Notes: a model not told the origin generated them from the letters alone. Numbered from the stretch's first letter, positions 8,701-19,867 are shown. The stretch is DNA of 28,187 nucleotides from Gnetum montanum (GCA_015680685.1 MNCI01029487.1:332518-360704); one strand, 5' to 3'. A program made the numbers and translations.

Positions 8701-11168
8701 TAATCTTTGTGCCACTTGTTGGATATAGGTAGTGATTCGTGGTTTAGTGCCAACAGAGCTAAAATTAAGCAAATTGTTTAAGCAGCAAAGAAGAGTAGCA
8801 TAAAATGTTAAACTGATGTATGACTGATGATGGAGGCCCAGGTTTGAGCTTGGCAAGCTTCGAAATACCTAAAAATAAATCACCTTTTGTAGTATTTTTG
8901 TTCCTCTTACAACTACAGTGAAAGGAGAAACTTTAAAGAGTTTAACATTTGTATTGGATGATAGCTTTGCAGAACTTTAAGAACATTGGATAGATTCCAT
9001 GTGATCATTTGATGAAATCTCAGTTTTTGTTGTGTGCAGTTTGTGTCATGGAAATTATGATTGGAGGCAATCCACCTATTTTTCTTGTTGAATCCCAAAT
9101 AAACATGGAAATATCGGACATGAGGGAGATAAAAGAAGCGGTGGGAGAGGGGAAGAGGGGTCGAGGGTGGTGGAAAAGATATATTTTCTTTTTTACTTGA
9201 AGAATTAGCCATGATCAATTTGAGCTTCTACAACCATTTATTCACTGCTGATAAGAGGATATATTGTGTTAAGTGTAATGGCTGAGTACTAACATTGGAG
9301 CTAATTGTGTCTTTCTTGATATTTGAGGAGCGCTGTGAGATTACATGCAGTTACTTTATTTTGAACTCACATTTATAATCATTTATAAAACCCGTCCCTT
9401 AGATGTAAATTTCCCATTTATTGACCATATTTCCGTTCAACATTGCAACGTCTTGCAGACTGCATGTGCTAATGCTGATCACATTTTTAAATTTCCATGA
9501 AAAATGATGCCCACCAATAGTAGGTCCGATCTTTACTTTTACCAGTTTTAAGAAAAAATCCCTTTTGGAAAACATATTGTTATGACAACTGTATTTTCCT
9601 TCCTACTTTTATTAATTCAGTATGAGATTATCATTGCATTTCTTATCAGAGTACCAATCTACTGTTTCAATCCTTTTTTATGGTATGATTTTGTCATTGC
9701 ACTCTGATTTTCAAATTGCCTGGAATCCATTCTAGTTTTTTAAACAGAAGAAAGACACTAGTTCACTTCAACTTGTTATCTACAGTTTCTCTTCATTTTG
9801 TATTGATTATGAACAGATTAGGAAAATTGGAAGATTATCATATTGACTTTTCATGCCAACACTACATACCTTATGCTTTATTTTTTAGATTCTGTATCCT
9901 TCTCTCAAATTAGGAGCTATGCAGGATACTTCTTTTATATTTTATTTTAATGGTTTTTTCAAATGTTAGGTTATCAAAGAACGAAAGTGGAAGGAGATAG
10001 CGTACTTACTTAATTTCCCTCCGACAACCACGAGTGCTTCTTATGTTCTTCGAAAGTTCTACAGCAATTTCCTTCATCATTATGAACAAGTTTATTTCTT
10101 TAGAATTCAAGGTCCTCTCGTTCCAGCACCAGGTTTGTCCCTTAGTATTCTTGACATGATCCTACATGAACTAGAATTCAATATTTTAAAGTTTGCTGCA
10201 AATTAAAACTTGGCATTTCATTTGTTCAGTAATTTACATCAAGATATTCCCCTTAACCGTGTTATTTTCGGATAGTGGTTTCTCCTTCCCCCGTGATTTC
10301 AAATACAAATTCATCGGAATGTGATCCAATGCACACACCTACCAAGAATATCGAATTGGAGCCCAGGAAGGAAAAGCTGGAATCAGCTCAAGCATTAGGA
10401 GGTAATTATGTCTAAAGTTATAGCCTGTAACTGAAATTCCATGATAGCAGTGCTTACGTTTTTTGCAGTTCAGACAATGATAGACTGATAACAAGTTTTC
10501 TGTTTCTGGTCTTAACGACAAATATTGCAGTTGACCCAGCATCCTCAATTGGTAGCGTTGTAACTGGCTCCATAGATGGTAAGTTTGATCAGGGTTATCT
10601 TATTACGGTCATGGTTGGGGCAAGGAAGATGAAGGGAGTTCTGTACCATATATCACCTAACCGCATAGGACCACAAAGGGCATCTGTATCCAATTTCAGT
10701 TTTAGTGCCAACGCTGAAGCATTTAAATTTAAGAAGAAGAGAAAGGAGAGGGCTAGGAAGGATCCTAATGCACCTCGTCAGAACAGAAGTGGGTATACAT
10801 TCTTCTTTGCTGAGTTACGGGCAAAATTTAAGTCAAATGCACGTCATAAGAACAGAGAAATCAGCAAAATGATTGGTGATTTGTGGAATCAGCTCCCGGA
10901 GGAAGAAAAATTGGTAAGCATTAATTTAAATTTGCGTATCTTGGTTAAATAAGATAACGTGGCAAAATAATTGATACATGTTCATTCCTGATTGATATCC
11001 CAGCAATACCAAGAACGAGGGTTGCGAGATAAGGAGCGGTACTTGCGAGAAATGCATGAATACAGGGAAAAAAACAGAAGAAAGGACAATCTTTCTGACG
11101 GTGCAGACACACCCACGACCGAATTTAACCATTCAAATTCTGAGCTTCCCAATACAGCTCAAATATAA
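5641..11168 (+). CDS. ARID-HMG box DNA-binding protein (plant HMGB9/10/11/15 family), six exons
   Basis: Joining 5641-5786, 7381-7459, 9970-10132, 10276-10401, 10531-10913 and 11004-11168 gives an uninterrupted 353-residue protein; all introns are GT-AG and all phases agree. An ARID/BRIGHT domain spans about residues 29-122 (ADPQLFLSTL, IPKIGGKDLDLHFLYKEVTARGG, SYVLRKFYSNFLHHYEQVYFF). A linker and a conserved family segment (GSIDGKFDQGYLITV, about 183-197) follow, then a basic stretch (KFKKKRKERARK) and one HMG box (about 249-321: DPNAPRQNRSGYTFFFAE, ISKMIGDLWNQLPEEEKL, QYQERGLRDKERYLREM). A short acidic/polar tail ends the protein. This two-domain order is specific to plants; members are nuclear, bind AT-rich DNA and bend it, and the Arabidopsis member HMGB15 acts in pollen transcription. 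The length is close to Arabidopsis HMGB9 and shorter than HMGB15. Exact orthology cannot be set from here. It is the only intact host gene seen. Confidence 0.93.
5787..7380 (+). other. Intron 1 (1594 bp)
   Basis: GTAAGT donor, TTTTTAG acceptor. A TTTTG repeat lies at about 5820-5840. A short minus-strand LINE tail (7104 to about 7200) with TGAAATGAAATGAAGCTTTAT has been inserted. Open frames on both strands here (for example 5708-6226) are not family-like and overlap the splice donor. Confidence 0.8.
7104..7200 (-). mobile_element. LINE 3' tail fragment inside intron 1
   Basis: On the minus strand this ends AATAAAGCTTCATTTCATTTCA, almost identical to the end of the LINE fragment at 19868-19890. 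It looks like a severely 5'-truncated LINE copy of which little more than the 3' UTR remains. The upstream limit is approximate. Confidence 0.5.
7381..7459 (+). CDS. ARID-HMG exon 2
   Basis: A 79-bp exon after CTTTTTAG, encoding IPKIGGKDLDLHFLY through GGLQV, the ARID core loop and helix. It ends in phase 0 at a GTACAT donor, weaker than the others. Confidence 0.88.
7460..9969 (+). other. Intron 2 (2510 bp)
   Basis: AT-rich, with no recognisable gene, repeat family or conserved open frame. Small open frames on both strands have no family-like sequence. Confidence 0.75.
9970..10132 (+). CDS. ARID-HMG exon 3
   Basis: Follows AAATGTTAG; encodes VIKERKWKEIAYLLNFPP and the C-terminal ARID helices up to GPLVPAP. 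Ends in phase 1 at a GTTTGT donor. Confidence 0.9.
10276..10401 (+). CDS. ARID-HMG exon 4
   Basis: A 126-bp linker exon between TTCGGATAG and GTAATT. It encodes a Ser/Pro/Thr- and charge-rich segment (VVSPSPVISNTN to SAQALG) joining the two domains. The frame is kept on both sides. Confidence 0.8.
10531..10913 (+). CDS. ARID-HMG exon 5
   Basis: Follows ATTGCAG; encodes the conserved GSIDGKFDQGYLITV segment, the basic stretch, and the HMG box up to EEEKL, ending at a GTAAGC donor in phase 0. A GTAAGT inside the exon (10579-10584) reads as Gly-Lys and is in frame. Confidence 0.92.
11004..11168 (+). CDS. ARID-HMG exon 6 (last coding exon)
   Basis: Follows GATATCCCAG; encodes the third HMG-box helix (QYQERGLRDKERYLREMHEYREK) and the C-terminal tail, with TAA at 11166-11168. 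Confidence 0.9.
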   Translation, partial: QYQERGLRDKERYLREMHEYREKNRRKDNLSDGADTPTTEFNHSNSELPNTAQI

Positions 11169-12640
11169 TCGATGGTACACTGATGCTTTTTTTGCGGTTG
11201 GGAATGTAACCTTATTCAAATCACTTAATATGCACTTTTGGTGGCATAGAATTTCAACCGGGGCTGCAATTGTCCCTCTTTTGTCGGATCCTTTTAGTAT
11301 GTACCAAGAATTCTGTTTTATAGCACTGCAGTAAAACATAAATCATCCAATCCGTGGTAAATGGTTCTTTGCTCTTCAAATTATTAGAAATTATGGGATA
11401 TATTTAAAAACCAAATGTGGCGTAAAAGAATAGTGTAACTGTGTACAATGGAGTATCTCTAATTCAAAAAACTTTCTCTTTGCTTGATTGAAAACTCGCT
11501 GATTATGGACTGGAGATTGTAGGATGCCAGATTCCAACTTCTGATGAAATACCTGGCGTGGCCGTGCACACTCTGGGGCAACAGCAAGGCATGGTTGAAG
11601 TATAGCTATGTTATTTTTAGAGTGTATGGTTTTTTAGAGTTGCAGAGGCCAGGTGTATCCACATGGTTTAAAGCTTATATGAGTCATGGATAGTCTTTTC
11701 ACAGTAGATTATGTTGAAAGAAATCCAAAATGTTGAATCATGTTTATTGTGGTATGGGACTGGGCGGCATGTTTGTTCTTAGCCATCGTTTTCAAAGTTT
11801 CACCCAAGACAAGATAGCCTCTAATAAGTGGTGGAGGGCATGCATCTTTTTCATGAGTTGGTACATGTACTTGGCTATAATCACCAATACATTGGAATTA
11901 AACAGTAATATTTAGTTAAACTTAGTTTGTTTTTTTGAATTACAGTTAAATTTATTGGGTTATTGTAGTTTGAATAGTTAAATTGAGTATTGTTATTATG
12001 CCGAATAAAAGAAGTAAAAAATTATTTCATCGAGAAAATTCTATAATTGACGAGGTCAATTTACGGGAGCGCTGGGAGGGCCATCTACCTGCCACCTGCC
12101 ACAACAAAAACATAAGCAGCTCACTCTGGTGATCTGAAATCTTTCCACAGGTGATCACTTGGCTGGGTCGTGCCGGTATCACCAATCAGCGAACAACACA
12201 ATTTAAAATGATATTACTTGGCAATGATACATGGTCAAAGATTTAAAGAAGAAGCTAGAAAGATGCATTTTAATTATTCAAACAGAATAATGGTGTATTG
12301 AAAATGGAATAAATAATAGAAAAAGATTGGAAAATTGTTAAAAAGAAGGTTTCAGAGAGATGGTATATTGAAACACAATTTTAAATAATTGTCATCAATG
12401 TTGTTCTCAGCTAAAGAGCATTAAAGGAACATATTTATTTATTTTTTTTGGGCAAAAGATGCATTTGACATTTTTATAGGGTTATCTAACTCACAAATAA
12501 CAAATGTTAGTTAAAAAATTCAAAGATGTTAGATGATCAACATATAAGAGATTCTAAATATAAAAAGAAAAAACCAAAGTGATGCTTTTTTAGGTTTCAT
12601 CTTTACAATTGAAAAACCTTCATTTTAGGGTAGGAAAAGG
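11169..12640 (+). other. 3' UTR and 3' flank of the ARID-HMG gene
   Basis: No protein-like sequence is seen on either strand. The first AATAAA I found after the stop is at 12004-12009, so the 3' UTR end is uncertain. A GC-richer patch at about 12050-12200 stands out from its AT-rich surroundings but has no recognisable content. Confidence 0.4.
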
Positions 12641-14755
12641 CTTAAGTCTTGCTCTAATTTAGAAATGCCCTCATGATGTTTTACTTCTTCCCAAAGGCTT
12701 CTCTTTAAAAGCAAGAGAAATCTCTCTTTTTCTCTCTTTGTGAAAAAGAAAAGAAAAGCAGAGAATCCAATAGTTAGAAATAAGAACAAATTGCCATTAA
12801 TTTTCTAGCTTGAATTCATATATGGAAAGGGAATTAATAATGCAAGAACTAAATTGATTATTTAGCCTTCACTATAAGTTTTCTTTATTGAAGTTTGTAA
12901 TTGAAAAACATCTTTAAGAGTTTATTGTTTCACTCTTAATGGAAGATGATAGTTATGTTCTTGCTTCCAATGGAAGATCATAGGAAATAACTACATAACG
13001 ATGCTTTCAAATAGAACAGAGGATAAGCAATTGAAGACACTTCCAAATATAGATAAAGGCAATAGAGAAAGCATATTGATCACCAAAAATGATATCATTA
13101 ATATTTGGTTGGTGATTGTCACAAATTATAGATTTACATTCTGAAGCATGTATTGCAATTGGTTGTTCTAAATATGTGAAAAGCAGTCTTCACTTCCACA
13201 AAGAGGACATTGAGGAAGAACAGTTGTTATATGTTTAAGATGGATATCAATAGGAAGATCTTGATGTATTAGACACCATAGAAATATTGAATTTTTGGAT
13301 AACTAGGAACTTTCCAAATATCTCTCATTTTTCTGATTCAAAATTATGATAATAATTGTATCTTCTAGGACTTATTAAATTTGTTATGAATAAGCTCATT
13401 CTTGGTAATGATCACATATCCAAATTTGGAGTTAAAAGGAAAAATAGATTTGTCATTCTTCCAAAAGATATTTAGAAAGGCTTGATGCAAAATATTGTCA
13501 ACTTCAAATAAATTATTAAAGTTAGATATTGATTTTTCAAACTTTTCTTTCTCATCCTATTTAAGACCATAGAGGTTAGAAGCATTTTTTTATGTAATCC
13601 ACCAATCATGAGTTTGTAAATAGGAAAATGAAGTAATTTATAATTTGCTCCAAATAGTGCACAATCTTGATAAATGAGTAATCTAAGCACCTGCATTGGA
13701 AACCATGGACTAATTTGCTAAAGCATATTTTCTTAACTTGTAATGTGATTGTAGTTCAACTGCTCATTAAGCATGCACCACATTTTTCAAATTTGTTTTA
13801 GCACTAGAGAACTAGAAATAAAGATGGCCTTATGGAAAATAAAACAATGAAGAATATTATTAAAAGACCAACTACTATCATTTTTGGGAGTTTCTTCCAT
13901 AATTTTGTTACTAAGAAGGAATATCCAAGCATCATCACTATCAATGAAATTTCCAATTTATTTTGTTAGAGAGAGAAACACCCTATTTTTAATTATTAAT
14001 AAGGCCAAGTCTTTAATCTTTTTTACTAGTAGTACAAATATTCCAAATAACTCTAGAAAAGCCTTGATGATTTGTATTAATAGACCATAAAATTTGACAA
14101 ATAATTTGATCAATTCTAACATAAAAAAATTTTGTATGACCCCAACAATTATAGTAATAAATATGAGAAAATTAACAAATATTCTTAACTAACACTTTGC
14201 TAACAAGGGTGAAGTTTTTTTCTTTCTATTTTTAAGCTTTTTTTCAATTTTATCAACAACACAATTCTATAAAATTTTAAAATTAAGCTAAAAAGAAAAT
14301 AGTATTTCTAAAAGCTTCAAGATAGAATCTATTTTTTTTTCAAGATTTTTCAATGTTTAAGAGTAACCCACTCATCAATGTCACCTTTGAAATAAATAAT
14401 AGATTTTTGGCAATTGATATAAGAGCCAAACAATATAAATTATTCCTTTACTATAGCCAACAAATTATTAATATGTTGTAGAGAATTGTTAATCATAAAA
14501 AATGAATAATTTGCAAATTGCATCTTAAGCAGCTACATATCTTGATCATTATCTGAAGTTTACTTTACAATATTCTCTTGAAGATCATAATGTATATTAT
14601 GTGAAAAAAATTCTACTACAATAATACAAGGATAGAGAGCCAGAGAACAAAACATTAAAGAGAAAAGAAAGGACTTAATCTAAAATTTTCAACAATTTAA
14701 GCATTAGCATCAACAATAAGGTGTAGACAAGACAAATAAAGTTATTACCAAATCT
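12640..14755 (-). pseudogene. L1-like LINE, 3' half (RT C-terminus, thumb, zinc-binding domain), decayed
   Basis: On the minus strand, across many stops and frameshifts, the order matches plant L1 ORF2. First FGNNFIC and LSPFLF-like RT blocks (about 14750-14640), then the catalytic block, where the expected F-A-D-D reads FANY (about 14517-14506), so the copy is catalytically dead. WKILKKIDSIL and spacer sequences follow (about 14370-13400). The zf-RVT-like domain at about 13325-13190 has FLWCLIHQDLPIDIHLKH followed by QCPLCGSEDCFSH. Below about 13100 only vague similarity remains, and the 3' end near 12640 is a guess. The 5' half resumes at 16467. Confidence 0.7.
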
Positions 14756-16471
14756 TAATTATAGGCTTATTATGAACAACCACCTCCTTGCAAAATTATT
14801 AGGCAATATTCTAGAGAGAAGGCTTAATAGGTGGGCAGCATTAAACAATGTTTAGGTAAGTTCACAAGTAGGTGTTAATCAACATTGCTCTACAATCGAT
14901 CACTTAATTACATTAAGTTATTGTATGAACTAGGCTAAAGGACTATATAATAAGGTTTATCTCTACCTTGTGGATTTTTCCAAAGCTTATGACTCTATTA
15001 TTCAGTATAAATTATGGAGGTGGTTGCAGGATATTAATATTCCTAGAGAACTTCTATATGCTATTCAGAAGTTGTCTAGTACAGTTTAAATTATGTTCTT
15101 GATTAATAACATAGGAAAAATTTATTCTAATAGCAATATTGGGCTGAAGCAAGGATGTCCACTTTCACCTACTTTATTTGCCATCTTCATTAATGAATTA
15201 GAATAATGGATGTTCTCTATTGCATTAGATTTTATTAAAGTTGGAAATTTTCCTATGAATATTTTAATATTTGTTGATGACATAGTTCTTCTAGCAAAAT
15301 TGAAGTTCAAATGAAGTTTATGCTTTATTTGTATTGTCTTAGGGATGAAAGTCAATGTTAGCAAAACCAAAATGATGGTGTGTGGTACAAGATCTTTTGT
15401 AGATGATTTTTATACTGGTTTAGAGAAAATTGAAATTGTTTACTCATATAAGTATTTAAAAATATTAGTTTCAAATAGATATTCTTGGCAAGATTGTATT
15501 GCTTAGAGGATTTCAAATAGTATGCATGCTTTATATTCAATTCATAGTAAATGTGCACAAGAATAGATTTGGGCATGGGTGTTTGTAAGCAAATGTACAA
15601 TCAATTTGTTCAACTAGTTCTATTATATGGTTGTGAAACTTTGGAACCCAATTTACTTGCAGTGCAATGGAAATGTTTGGAATATGTCCAAAAACAATTT
15701 TTATATCAGGAACTTTAGGTAAAGGCTCAAACTCTATATGATATTTTATTAATAGAAGCATGTATGCTCCCTATAGAAATCACAACTTTTCAGAAATATT
15801 TATAATTTTATAAAAAGATGCTTACTAAGCCTAGCATCCACCTATCTATAGAAGTTTATAAGGTTAGTTAACAAAAAAGATAGTTCAATGATGGAAAAAA
15901 TAACTTCAAAAATAGAATATTAAAGATTAAGATTTAAGTTTGAGCTTTAAGGATCTAAAAACAAGGATAAGACAGAAGGCATTGAAGCAAATGTAGAAAC
16001 AACCATGTGCAAAAAAACAATTTTATTTGCAACAGATTTGAGGAGGATTCTTAACAAAAATACCTACTTATTTATTTGCTACTATTTCTAGATAAAGTAA
16101 GGTGACAATCAAATGTACTAATGTTAGTTCTTACTATTTATTGATTGAAATAGAGAGATGAATTAATCTTCAAATAAAACAATGCGTTTGCAAAATTTGT
16201 ATACATTAAGTAATGGATTATAAAGAACATATCTTTTTGAATTGCCCTTTCTTTAATGCTCTTAGATTTAAATATAGTATTCAAGTAATAAATTTACCAC
16301 ATTTGTTTGAGCTAGAGGTGTCAATTTTGGGTCATTTTCTTCATGAGGTATCCAAGACTCACCATGATCATATCAAAGCCTTGTAATAAGTTTTTTTTTT
16401 ATCCTATAGATCCTTTGTGGTCTTACAAGGACGTAATTAAGCATTTCTATTTCCATTTCCATTTTCTAATT
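14756..16471 (+). pseudogene. 5'-truncated LINE (RTE/CR1-like RT), decayed, inserted in the L1
   Basis: Plus-strand translation begins with NYRLIMNNHLLAKLLGNILE, then STIDHLITL, VDFSKAYDSI (14970-14996), GLKQGCPLSPTLFAIFINEL (from about 15141), the catalytic block ILIFVDDIVLLA (FVDD at 15270-15281), GMKVNVSKTKMMV, and LLYGCE (about 15619-15637) after frameshifts. A C-terminal zinc-binding motif, CKIC...H...C with DYKEHIFLNCPFFNALR, lies at about 16189-16260. The 3' end is an ATTTCC-type simple tail (about 16440-16466). TAATT occurs at both edges (14756-14760 and 16467-16471), a likely target-site duplication. Stops and frameshifts throughout make it non-functional. This RT type differs from the L1 that surrounds it. 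Confidence 0.8.
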
Positions 16472-17200
16472 TACCAAGAAAATTAATAATGAAATCCTAT
16501 TCAATCTTATCAAGTTTTAGCATAATTTGACTTAATAAAAGTAATGTTGTGATTAGTGTTAGAGGCCCATTGTGTTATCTGCCATGGTGTAATTACATTA
16601 TTTAAGATGTATCTACCTTTAACAAAACTTGTTTATTCAAGTCTAATGATATCATTTATAATCTTTTGATTTCGATGAGTCATGCATTTAGCTAAAATTT
16701 TATAACCATTGTTAAGAAGAGTAATAAGTCTTTAATTACTAATATGTTGAATATTTCCATTCTTAGAAAGAAGTTGAATACCACATTAATATATATTTTT
16801 ACTAAGAGAAACTTATTTGATAGCTTCTTTGAACACATGAAAGAGATCATCTCCAACAATGTCACAATGCCTATTAAATAATTCAACTAGAAAATCATCA
16901 AAGTCTAGAGCTTCTTTATATGCTAAACTAAAAGTTGTTTGCTTGATTTCTTTCATTGTAATTTCTACTTTAAGAATAATTTGACATCCTTCTATTATAA
17001 GATGAGAAAAATGTATAGTAGAGTTTCAGAAGAAAAATAATTTACTAAAAATAGATTAATAGTCTTAGGATGCATAGTGATGGAATCATTTATATAAAGT
17101 GATTTGAGTTTAGGTATTTGTTCATTTCCTTTGAGAAATTTTAAAAAGTTATTAACAAGGTTCATCTTCAATTTAGTGAGAACACTTTTGACTTCAAAAA
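16467..17200 (-). pseudogene. L1-like LINE, 5' part of reverse transcriptase, decayed
   Basis: Minus-strand translation shows, in order, a pre-RT segment (about 17180-16800, with GDDLFHVFKEA-like sequence near 16850), then RLITLLNNGYKILAK (16731-16687), SFVKGRYILNNVI (about 16625-16590) and DFIINFLGKL at 16500-16470. These are RT blocks of plant L1 elements (NWRPI-LLN, GFVKGR). The reading continues logically at 14755 with RFGNNFIC on the other side of the inserted LINE. No endonuclease domain is recognised upstream. Confidence 0.7.
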
Positions 17201-17660
17201 CATCCTAATAGTGGTATAAGCTTAGACAAGATAGTAATAGCGATAAGAGTCTTGACATGGAAACTCGAGATCACATATTCAACTTTAGTAAGTAATTGTT
17301 GACCTAATGACAAAAAATGTTTTGTAAAAGATATTTTAAAACTAGTTTAGTTTGATAGATTAAAGTGAGTCTTAGTGAATGTAAGTAAATACATTTACTT
17401 TTCAGTTTAGTAATAAGGTGGTGGAAGATAATGTTGCAATGACATGTTGAGTATGTTAGTGGATCAATGTAGTGCATTAATACTTTTTTCTTTAGCACCA
17501 TGATTTTTATAGTGATTCTACTCTGGAGTTGCTATAGATTTAACTTGTTGATTACTATGTCAATGATAGGGAAACTAAAATTGAATTTTTTTATTTACAT
17601 CCACCGAAACCTATTGAATAAATTGGATTGATTTCAGAATTCCTTTTATGATTTTTTTTA
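17200..17660. other. AT-rich stretch, nothing recognised
   Basis: It may be more decayed L1 5' sequence. A small minus-strand open frame (17304-17501) has no family-like sequence. Confidence 0.3.
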
Positions 17661-17752
17661 AAAAAAAATCTATAAGTCAATGGTACCTAGTAGAGTCGAA
17701 CCTATGACATGAGGTTACTAAGACAAAACTCTTACCATTAGGCTAACACCAT
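17660..17752 (-). mobile_element. tRNA-derived SINE
   Basis: The minus strand has an A box TAGCCTAATGG (17745-17735) and a B box GGTTCGACTCT (17702-17692), spaced as in a tRNA (about 33 bases between). A T run then an A run follow (about 17667-17650). The tRNA-like head does not read as an intact tRNA, so a SINE or tRNA pseudogene is preferred. Confidence 0.6.
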
Positions 17753-17904
17753 ATTAATAGTATTAAATTTGATGTTGAATAAGAATACAAAGGGACTTAA
17801 CATCATTTCTTTCTATTTTATGGAGAAACTCAACCTTGCCATTCATGATGCTCTAGATGTGATAAATATGGGATACCTATTTGAGTTTAATGTATTGTAA
17901 ATAT

Positions 17905-18222
17905 AGTTGATTACATTAGTCAAAGTAATGTGAATCATATTAGTTGATTACATTATACTTAATCAAATAATTTAATGATAATTTTAAAGCTGCAGAATAT
18001 GACTTATTTGTTTACCACAATATAGCATTAATAGTAATGATAAATTAAGTATAGCTTCCCATCAATTTAAAGTTAGACTAAATAATGAAAAAGATCCTTA
18101 TAGAAAAAACTTATAGGGTTTGTAATGTAGTGGCTATAGAAAATGATGAACATGTTTTGGATTAGCCAATGAATTTTAGATGACATAAATATATGTTATC
18201 ATTTTCCAAGCCTTGTTCAAAC
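17905..18222 (+). repeat. Left arm of a long inverted repeat
   Basis: Aligns with the reverse complement of 18962-19265 for about 300 bp. Shared blocks include AGTAATGTGAAT, AATTTAATGATAATTTTAAAG, TGTTTACCACAATATAGCATTAA, AATGAAAAAGATCCTTATAG and AAAATGATGAACATGTTTTGG. The edges are approximate. Confidence 0.85.
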
Positions 18223-18599
18223 AAAGTCACTTGAATTATATGATTTGTTTTAATTGCAAATATTAACGTTAGAACATTAGGTTGAAGAAACACTCTCATG
18301 TACGCTTATGAAGGGTGAAAATAAGTATCAGCAGCGTTAAATTTTGAATCTAGCTAATAAAATTAAATGTTAGTCAATATAACAGGGTAAGACACAATCC
18401 ATTATTAAGGAGGGAGTAGTTGCTGCATTACTCATGTAATAGAAGAAGAAAACTTTATCAAAACAAACTGCTAGTCATATTCATGGCTCAAATTGCTAGC
18501 AATCTGAGTCTCAAGTGAAAGGATGTATTTGAAAACGCTAAACGCCTAACGCAGGTTCTTTTGCATTTACAGAATGATAAATCTTGCTAAAAATTACTA

Positions 18600-18966
18600 C
18601 CCAAACCAAAGTTGGAAGCAGCCAAATACATGGCAAGGTAAACATTTAACAAACTTGTACATGTAAGGAATGCTGCAGAATACACGGCGTGAAGAACGGT
18701 ACAGATAAGTAAGATGACTGCAAGAATGCTTCCCAAGATTTGCCATGGCTTTGAGAAATGAATTTGAATGAACTCGTGAAGCGTGACTCTGAAAGAATTC
18801 TAGTAGTAATTCCTTAATTTGTGAGTTCCCGTTAATCTCTGGCACTTTATACAGCGAAATAAACATGCTTCCGTGATGCAAAAGCTGTGCACGCTCTGAT
18901 CGTTTCCAAGGAAATTTTTTACAGCGCCATGCTTGACCAGAAGTGCTGCGTCCGTCTCAGTGTTGA
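18600..18966 (-). pseudogene. DUF247 (UPF0481)-like C-terminal fragment, frameshifted
   Basis: The minus strand reads NTETDAALLVKHGAVKNFLG then NDQSVH (about 18950-18880), resembling the DUF247 signature before the C-terminus. After frame changes comes FIQIHFSKPWQILG (about 18775-18730), then a hydrophobic helix ILAVILLICTVLHAVYS (about 18730-18680) that would be the C-terminal membrane anchor typical of the family. An open frame of 94 codons at 18597-18881 is in a different phase and is not this product. DUF247 proteins are plant-specific membrane-anchored proteins of mostly unknown role. The identification is by eye and moderate. Confidence 0.45.
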
Positions 18967-19265
18967 CAAGATTGAGATAATGACAACATAGATTCAGGTT
19001 ATCTAAAATTCATTAGATGATCCAAAACATGTTCATCATTTTCCATAGCCGTTACATTGCAAAGCCTATAAGGATCTTTTTCATTGTTTAGTATGAACTT
19101 TAAATTGATGTGAAGCTATACTTACATATTCACTACTGTTAATGCTATATTGTGGTAAACAAACGTCTTATTTTGCAGCTTTAAAATTATCATTAAATTA
19201 CTAGATTAAGTACAATCTAATTGACTGATGTAATTCACATTACTTGAACTAATGTAAATACTAAA
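18962..19265 (-). repeat. Right arm of the long inverted repeat
   Basis: Reverse complement of the left arm at 17905-18222. The inner edge runs into the DUF247-like fragment. The pair encloses about 740 bp. No matching target-site duplication was found at the outer edges. Confidence 0.85.
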
Positions 19266-19269
19266 TAAA

Positions 19270-19866
19270 ATTTTTTTCCTACACAAAAAGTAAGCATCTG
19301 AACTTTGAAATTTAGACACTCAGAGTTTGGTCCCAGCTTTCACAAATGTGGGGTTGGATGGTGGTGAAATTCAAGTGAAATATTTTGGCCCTAAGATATT
19401 ATTTATTTGATGATTTGGATGTTTATATGTTTATTTGGTACTAACATTTTTGGATGCAACAACCCCTTTATATGGTTGTCCAAGTACCTAATGCTTGCTT
19501 CCAAAACTATTAAGGGAGTATTTTTAATTCATTTTCCCTACTTAGTCATGTGGATCAACTTTCCCCTTTGTTTTGGCCTCCCCTACTTAGTCATGTGGAT
19601 CAACTTTCCCCTTTGTTTTGGCCTCCTGAGTGAAACAAGTGTTTGTGATGAAAAATAGTTGAAAATGCATAAGCTTAGATTAGAATTTAGATATTTTTAG
19701 CAATTAGTTTAAGTTAGAATTTTGGGTATAATTTTTAAGTTGTAATATTCAGCTAGCACTTTTGTTATTATATGTCCAATGGTTGTATAAACTATGTACT
19801 TGATTGTCTTCCATGTAGATATAACTTCACTTTGGTTTTCAATTTAAGTTTGGTATTTTGGTATTA
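19270..19866. other. AT-rich stretch with a 45-bp tandem duplication
   Basis: No gene is recognised. A 45-bp unit is repeated exactly, 19536-19580 and 19581-19625 (starts CCCTACTTAGTCATG). It multiplies 15 codons within an open frame at 19407-19658 that has no family likeness. Confidence 0.6.
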
Positions 19867-19867
19867 A

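Noticed and set aside
10579-10913. An additional intron starting at GTAAGT at 10579
   Set aside because: The sequence after it continues the conserved family segment in frame, so it is exon.
17692-17752. A functional tRNA gene
   Set aside because: The A and B boxes are good but the acceptor and anticodon stems do not pair as a tRNA, so a SINE head is more likely.
18597-18881. 94-codon open frame as a real small protein
   Set aside because: The family-like residues lie in the other two minus-strand frames; the open frame itself has no recognisable domain.
19407-19658. 83-codon open frame with a 15-residue internal repeat
   Set aside because: The repeat results from a recent 45-bp DNA duplication in AT-rich non-coding sequence; no domain is visible.
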